Assembly: GCA_964517075.1 (NCBI GenBank)
Contig: CAZFAT010000189.1
Span: forward strand, 1 to 9,282
Source of the DNA: CAZFAT01 sp964517075
GTDB lineage: Bacteria; Acidobacteriota; Vicinamibacteria; Vicinamibacterales; SCN-69-37
Direction of reading: 5' to 3'
DNA: 9,282 nucleotides
Both the position numbers and the translations under genes were made by a program. The notes beneath the pieces were generated by a model. The model did not search any database and was not told the DNA's origin. It worked only from the letters and a program-made list of their open reading frames with translations. Shown here piece after piece: positions 6,027 through 9,282 of the stretch. Each line of letters starts with the position of its first letter. Within the stretch, counting starts at the first letter, position 1.

Positions 6027-7060
6027 GGCCCATCCTCCTGCAGCTCCCGCAGGCGGGCGATGCGCTCGGCGGTGGCGGGGTGCGTGGACAGGTATGGCAG
6101 GGCGATGCGGCCTTCGCGATCGGCTACGGCCTCGATGCGCGACAGGACGTCCGCAAAATGCTCCGACGAGATGCCATTCAGTTGCAGCGCGCGCACGGCG
6201 TACAGGTCGGCGTCGCGTTCGAACACACGCGAGTACCGGGTCTGGAGCAGCGCCGTTGGCGCCGCGACCGCAAGCGCGCTGATGTCACCGACGTACCAGG
6301 TGATCAGGAGGGTGAGCGCGGACGCCTGGAGCATGCTGCGCACGCCGTGCCGCTGGTCGACGTGGGCGGCCTCGTGCGCGAGGACGGCGAGCAGTTCGCG
6401 ATCGTCGGCCACGAGCGACACCAGGTCGTCGGTCACCACGATGAGCCCCGATGGCAGCGCGAACGCATTCGCCCCAAGCGCAGGGCTTCTGCGAAACTGC
6501 AGCTCCAGCGGCCGGGCCGGTGCCGACGGCCAGCGCAGTCGCTGGAACTGATCGAGGAGGTCGGATCTCCGCGCGGCGGCCAGCTCGCTCGGATCCAGCC
6601 AGCGCGCGTCGAGTACGCGAAGCGTGTGGGCGCTGAGGACGTTGAGGGCGGACTGAGGCAGCCGGCCGGCCACGCCGGTCGCCACTGCGGGCAGGCCGTA
6701 GACGTACCCCAGAACAGCAGCCAGGGCCACGAGCCCGACGGAGGCGATCGCCGGCGTCCAGCTGCGTTCCCACTTCGAGAGGGCCGAGCCCGCCACCCCG
6801 CCGGCCGCGAGCATCGTGGCAAACGTGGTCCTGTCGGCCACTTCGCAGAATGCGCCGCCCGGCAATCGCACCAGCCGCGGCGTGCGCCCAAGCGCCGGCG
6901 GGATTTCGACCGCCTCGAGGGGCTCGTCCCGCTCGACGCCCGGTCCTGTCACCATGACTCGACCCGACCGGACGACGACCGAGACCGAATGGCCCGCGGT
7001 GGACCGTCCGTCGAAGTATCGCGCCGGAACGCCTGCGTCCGGAACCATGTCGCCGCTCAC
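6023..7060 (-). CDS. M48-family zinc metallopeptidase, membrane-associated
   Basis: 345 residues from a GTG at 7060 that overlaps the DUF898 stop by four bases; ATG at 7048 (M5) is an alternative start. The N-terminus (ARYFDGRSTAGHSVSVVV, 13-30) is the small beta domain often placed before this peptidase (DUF7092-like). A hydrophobic segment at about 103-123 is probably a membrane anchor. The M48 core runs from about 185: NAFALPSGLIVVTDDLV (198-214), the zinc-binding HEAAH (229-233), a second hydrophobic stretch (246-270) and ERDAD (281-285), whose E281 is the expected third zinc ligand. YLSTHPATAERIARL (323-337) is the usual family ending. All expected catalytic residues are present, so it should be active, cutting proteins at or near the membrane. 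M48 members include HtpX-like quality-control and BepA/LoiP-like envelope proteases; this layout is nearest the DUF898-linked group. Confidence 0.93.
   Translation of the reverse strand: MSGDMVPDAGVPARYFDGRSTAGHSVSVVVRSGRVMVTGPGVERDEPLEAVEIPPALGRTPRLVRLPGGAFCEVADRTTFATMLAAGGVAGSALSKWERSWTPAIASVGLVALAAVLGYVYGLPAVATGVAGRLPQSALNVLSAHTLRVLDARWLDPSELAAARRSDLLDQFQRLRWPSAPARPLELQFRRSPALGANAFALPSGLIVVTDDLVSLVADDRELLAVLAHEAAHVDQRHGVRSMLQASALTLLITWYVGDISALAVAAPTALLQTRYSRVFERDADLYAVRALQLNGISSEHFADVLSRIEAVADREGRIALPYLSTHPATAERIARLRELQEDGP
6034..6039 (-). promoter_or_regulatory. Ribosome binding site inside the M48 gene for the next gene
   Basis: On the minus strand AGGAGG lies within the last codons of the M48 gene, seven bases before the GTG at 6026. 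It supports this GTG over the out-of-frame ATG at 6033. Confidence 0.75.
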
Positions 7061-8133
7061 AGGCCGATGTCGAACCCGAAGAACTCCGCGGTTTCCTCAC
7101 CGGTGGCGCTCACCTCCGCCGCCTCGTCGGCGACGAAGGTCTCCAGCATGCCGTCGCCGATGACGCTGAACTGTCCCACCACATACCGTGCCTGTCTGAC
7201 GAGCGCGTAGGGCCGGAACAGTCCCAGGGTCACGACCGTGGCCAGGAAGTTGGTCAGCATGATGCCGAACAGCGCGCGGGCGCTCAGCGTGGAGGAGCAG
7301 CGGTACCCGGCGAGCTGGGTGTGGCCCCACACGAGGTTCTGGACCCGTGACACCACGAACGCGTTGAACGCGACGAACCCGAGGATGTACACCACGGCGA
7401 TAGGGGCCAGTGCCGCCAGCGCCAGGCTCGGCGTACTGAAATCGCCCGCATCACTCAGCACGCGGGTCGCGGCGCCGATCGCGAACGCCGTCGCGAGACA
7501 GCCCATCACCACCAGCAGGATCCCCGCGGCGGCCAGATAGAGGATGTAGAAGTCCGGGACCGGCGCGTTGAACGTGAAGCGCGTCCGTCCGAACGCCGCG
7601 TTCGCGTGCTGATACTCCTTGATGCGCTGGTGTGCGAATGGCGCCAGCAGACCCAGCGTGGGAAGCGTGAGCAGCGGGAGGCCGAGAAACACTCTGTAGG
7701 CGCTAGAAGTCGACCCATGGAATCGAAACCGCACGCCGCGGTAGCTGCTGTTATGACAGCGAAATCGCAGCGAGCGCGCCAGGAGCCAGGGCATGATGCC
7801 GGCAATCGCGCAAAACACGACAACCGTCAGCAGCGGACTGAGCAATCCGGCCAGCATGTAGCTGCCCACGAGCACCAGACCGATGAGGCGGCCCTTGAGA
7901 ATCGCAATCGGATCGCCGTGAAAGTCGAAACCCGATTCCGCCAGCCGGGTGTGCCGGGAGAAATACTGCATCCGCCGCACCTTGGCCCATGGCGAGTACA
8001 GGCCGAGCGTCGCCACCGTCAGGGCGAGGTTCACGATCCAGATGCGGAAGAACTCGCCGCCCTCACCAGTGAACGACAACGGCCTGGGATTGGACTCCGA
8101 GTCAAACAGCGGAGTGAAGGCCGGAAGCGTCAT
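7057..8133 (-). CDS. YjgN family (DUF898) inner-membrane protein
   Basis: 358 residues from the ATG at 8133. The frame runs open further upstream, but that part overlaps the end of the dehydrogenase gene and is not protein-like. The N-terminal domain shows the family signature: FTGEGGEFFRIWIVNLALT (21-39), TLGLYSPWAKVRRMQYF (42-58), then FHGDPIAILKGR (71-82). A related block recurs in the middle (YRGVRFRFHG, LPLLTLPTLGLLAPFAHQRIKEYQ) and at the end (NFLATVVTLGLFRPYALVRQARY), so the protein looks built from repeated units. About six to eight hydrophobic segments make it an inner-membrane protein; the C-terminal 25 residues are acidic. E. coli YjgN has no known function. The start is 8 bases after the dehydrogenase stop and the end overlaps the M48 start (GTGA). 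As I recall, DUF898 and M48 genes are also neighbours in Proteobacteria, which supports a joint role. Confidence 0.9.
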   Translation of the reverse strand: MTLPAFTPLFDSESNPRPLSFTGEGGEFFRIWIVNLALTVATLGLYSPWAKVRRMQYFSRHTRLAESGFDFHGDPIAILKGRLIGLVLVGSYMLAGLLSPLLTVVVFCAIAGIMPWLLARSLRFRCHNSSYRGVRFRFHGSTSSAYRVFLGLPLLTLPTLGLLAPFAHQRIKEYQHANAAFGRTRFTFNAPVPDFYILYLAAAGILLVVMGCLATAFAIGAATRVLSDAGDFSTPSLALAALAPIAVVYILGFVAFNAFVVSRVQNLVWGHTQLAGYRCSSTLSARALFGIMLTNFLATVVTLGLFRPYALVRQARYVVGQFSVIGDGMLETFVADEAAEVSATGEETAEFFGFDIGL

Positions 8134-8141
8134 CAGGCTGT

Positions 8142-9282
8142 CTACGGCAGCGCGAACGCCATGATGCTGTCGTCCACGGTCGGCGCGCCGAAGAAGCCGC
8201 CCCCGGTGGACGTCACGACGACGTACTGCTTGCCGTCGCGGCCGAGGTAGGTGCTGGGCACGGCCTGCGAGGCGCCGCCCAGCTTCACGGTCCACAGTTC
8301 CTTCCCGGTTCTCGCATCGAAGGCGCGGAAGCGTCCGTCATCAGTGGCCCCGATGAAGACAAGACCGCCGGCCGTGGCAATCGACCCGCCGTTGCCGGGC
8401 CGGCCCGTGTTCTGCTTCTCGGGCGGCAGGCTCTCGGTGATGCCGAGCGGCACGCGCCAGGCGAACTCGCCCGTGTTCACGTTGACGGCGGTCAACTGTC
8501 CCCACGGCGGCTGGTGACACGGAATCTGCTGCGTGGATCCTGGCTGCGTGATGCTGAAGCGGCCGCCGCCCGGCACGCTTTCATACGGACCGTCCGGATG
8601 CACGCGGTTCCCTACGCCAGCCCCTCGCGCCTGGCCGGTGGCGCCAGACTCGCGATCCCGCAGGCCCGACACCTGGCCCAGCTCCGACGTGCTCACGAAG
8701 AGATAGCCAAGCTCGGGATTGAACGACACGCCGCCCCAGTTGACGCCCCCATGATTGCCGGGAAACTGCACGCGGAGGCGGTTGTAGGAGACGGGCAGGT
8801 ACGGGCCGCCGAGCTGCATGCCTTCGATGAGCTTGCGGCACCCGGCCTCGATCTCTGGCGTGACCGTGGCGATGTCCGCGGCGCTGAACGTGTTGCGCGA
8901 AAGCGGCGCGGGCTTGAGCGGGAACGGCTGCGTGCGCGCCGTGCGCTCGAGGGGCACCTCGCTCTGCGCCACCGGGCGCTCCTCGACACCGTAGATGGGC
9001 GTGCCCGTCACGCGGTCGAACAGGAACAGCAGCCCCACTTTGTTGATCACCGCCACGGCGGGAATCGTCTTGCCGCCCTGGCGCACGTCAATCAGCGCGG
9101 GCGCGGCCGCCAGATCGGCGTCCCAGATGTCGTGGCGCACGACCTGGAAGTGCCAGAGGTACTCGCCCGTATCGGCGTCGGCGGCGACGAGGCTGCTGCT
9201 GAAGAGGTTGTCGCCCTCGCGGTCGCCGCCGTACTGATCGACCGACGGCGCGCCGAACGGCATGTAGACGATGCCGCGCTCG
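8142..9282 (-). CDS. PQQ-dependent dehydrogenase (quinoprotein), C-terminal part
   Basis: The gene enters from the right edge without its start; 379 complete codons are visible before the TAG at 8144-8142. Residues below are counted from the first complete codon. Typical blades of a PQQ beta-propeller are present: RGIVYMPFGAPSVDQYGGDREG (2-23, split by the window edge from its upstream part), WHFQVVRHDIWDADL (43-57), IPCHQPPWGQLTAVN, EFAWRVPLG, GRPGNGGSIATAGGLVFIG, RAFDARTGKELW and GKQYVVVTSTGGG. The HDIWDAD and PPWG patterns best match the membrane-bound glucose dehydrogenase/quinate dehydrogenase group, which oxidises sugars or alcohols in the periplasm and passes electrons to quinone. The visible part has no CxxCH, so no cytochrome c domain is fused at this end. 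Substrate is not determinable. The DUF898 gene follows after 8 bases, so it is probably the first visible gene of an operon whose promoter is outside the window. Confidence 0.92.
   Translation of the reverse strand, partial: ERGIVYMPFGAPSVDQYGGDREGDNLFSSSLVAADADTGEYLWHFQVVRHDIWDADLAAAPALIDVRQGGKTIPAVAVINKVGLLFLFDRVTGTPIYGVEERPVAQSEVPLERTARTQPFPLKPAPLSRNTFSAADIATVTPEIEAGCRKLIEGMQLGGPYLPVSYNRLRVQFPGNHGGVNWGGVSFNPELGYLFVSTSELGQVSGLRDRESGATGQARGAGVGNRVHPDGPYESVPGGGRFSITQPGSTQQIPCHQPPWGQLTAVNVNTGEFAWRVPLGITESLPPEKQNTGRPGNGGSIATAGGLVFIGATDDGRFRAFDARTGKELWTVKLGGASQAVPSTYLGRDGKQYVVVTSTGGGFFGAPTVDDSIMAFALP

Noticed and set aside
6080..7210. 376-codon plus-strand open frame opposite the M48 gene
   Set aside because: It is rich in Arg/His/Gly without domain patterns and lies opposite an intact metallopeptidase gene.
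8134..8295. Upstream extension of the DUF898 frame
   Set aside because: It overlaps the last part of the dehydrogenase gene, and the family signature starts only after the ATG at 8133.
1..9282. Search for tRNA, rRNA, CRISPR, insertion sequences, phage or attachment sites
   Set aside because: No repeat-spacer pattern, transposase or integrase motif, terminal inverted repeats with duplication, or tRNA-like cloverleaf was found by eye.

Overview
The window is a high-GC bacterial chromosome segment packed with genes on both strands. The protein families suggest an Acidobacteriota-like (perhaps Vicinamibacteria-type) soil or environmental genome: a PQQ-dependent dehydrogenase, a secreted ThuA protein with an Arg-Gly tail, a CxxC zinc-ribbon protein, an outer-membrane protein of unknown family and an exported M20 amidohydrolase. 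That taxonomic call is inference from family mix and base composition. I see no rRNA, tRNA, CRISPR array, insertion sequence, phage gene or integration site.

Layout, left to right. (1) 1-249, minus: N-terminal end of an exported M20-type amidohydrolase, cut by the window edge. (2) 250-546: divergent intergenic region whose right half is a hairpin-rich leader for a cold-shock protein gene (547-747, plus). (3) 748-860: convergent gap with two strong hairpins, facing a small zinc-ribbon protein (861-1232, minus). (4) 1418-2860, minus: a membrane-anchored phospholipase D/cardiolipin-synthase-like enzyme with two HKD motifs. (5) 2861-2920: a 60-bp divergent promoter region with an inverted repeat. 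(6) 2921-4204, plus: an exported protein with an unrecognised N-terminal domain and a probable outer-membrane beta-barrel. (7) 4327-5235, plus: a secreted ThuA-domain protein with an RG-rich tail. (8) 8142-9282, 7057-8133, 6023-7060 and 5232-6026, all minus: a tight four-gene cluster, transcribed right to left, of a PQQ-dependent dehydrogenase (5' end outside the window), a YjgN/DUF898 membrane protein, an M48 metallopeptidase and a six-helix membrane protein of unknown family. It has an 8-nt gap followed by two identical GTGA stop/start overlaps. Its last gene meets the ThuA gene tail to tail within a single CTAG.

How they fit together. The DUF898, M48 and membrane-protein genes look translationally coupled and probably form an envelope-related module. 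The PQQ enzyme would oxidise a sugar or alcohol in the periplasm. The PLD-like enzyme, outer-membrane protein and ThuA protein are also envelope or periplasmic, so much of the window concerns the cell surface. Nothing here is clearly a new defence or mobile system. The points most worth a second look are the structured cold-shock leader, the unknown six-helix protein tied to DUF898/M48, and the unassigned N-terminal domain of the outer-membrane protein.
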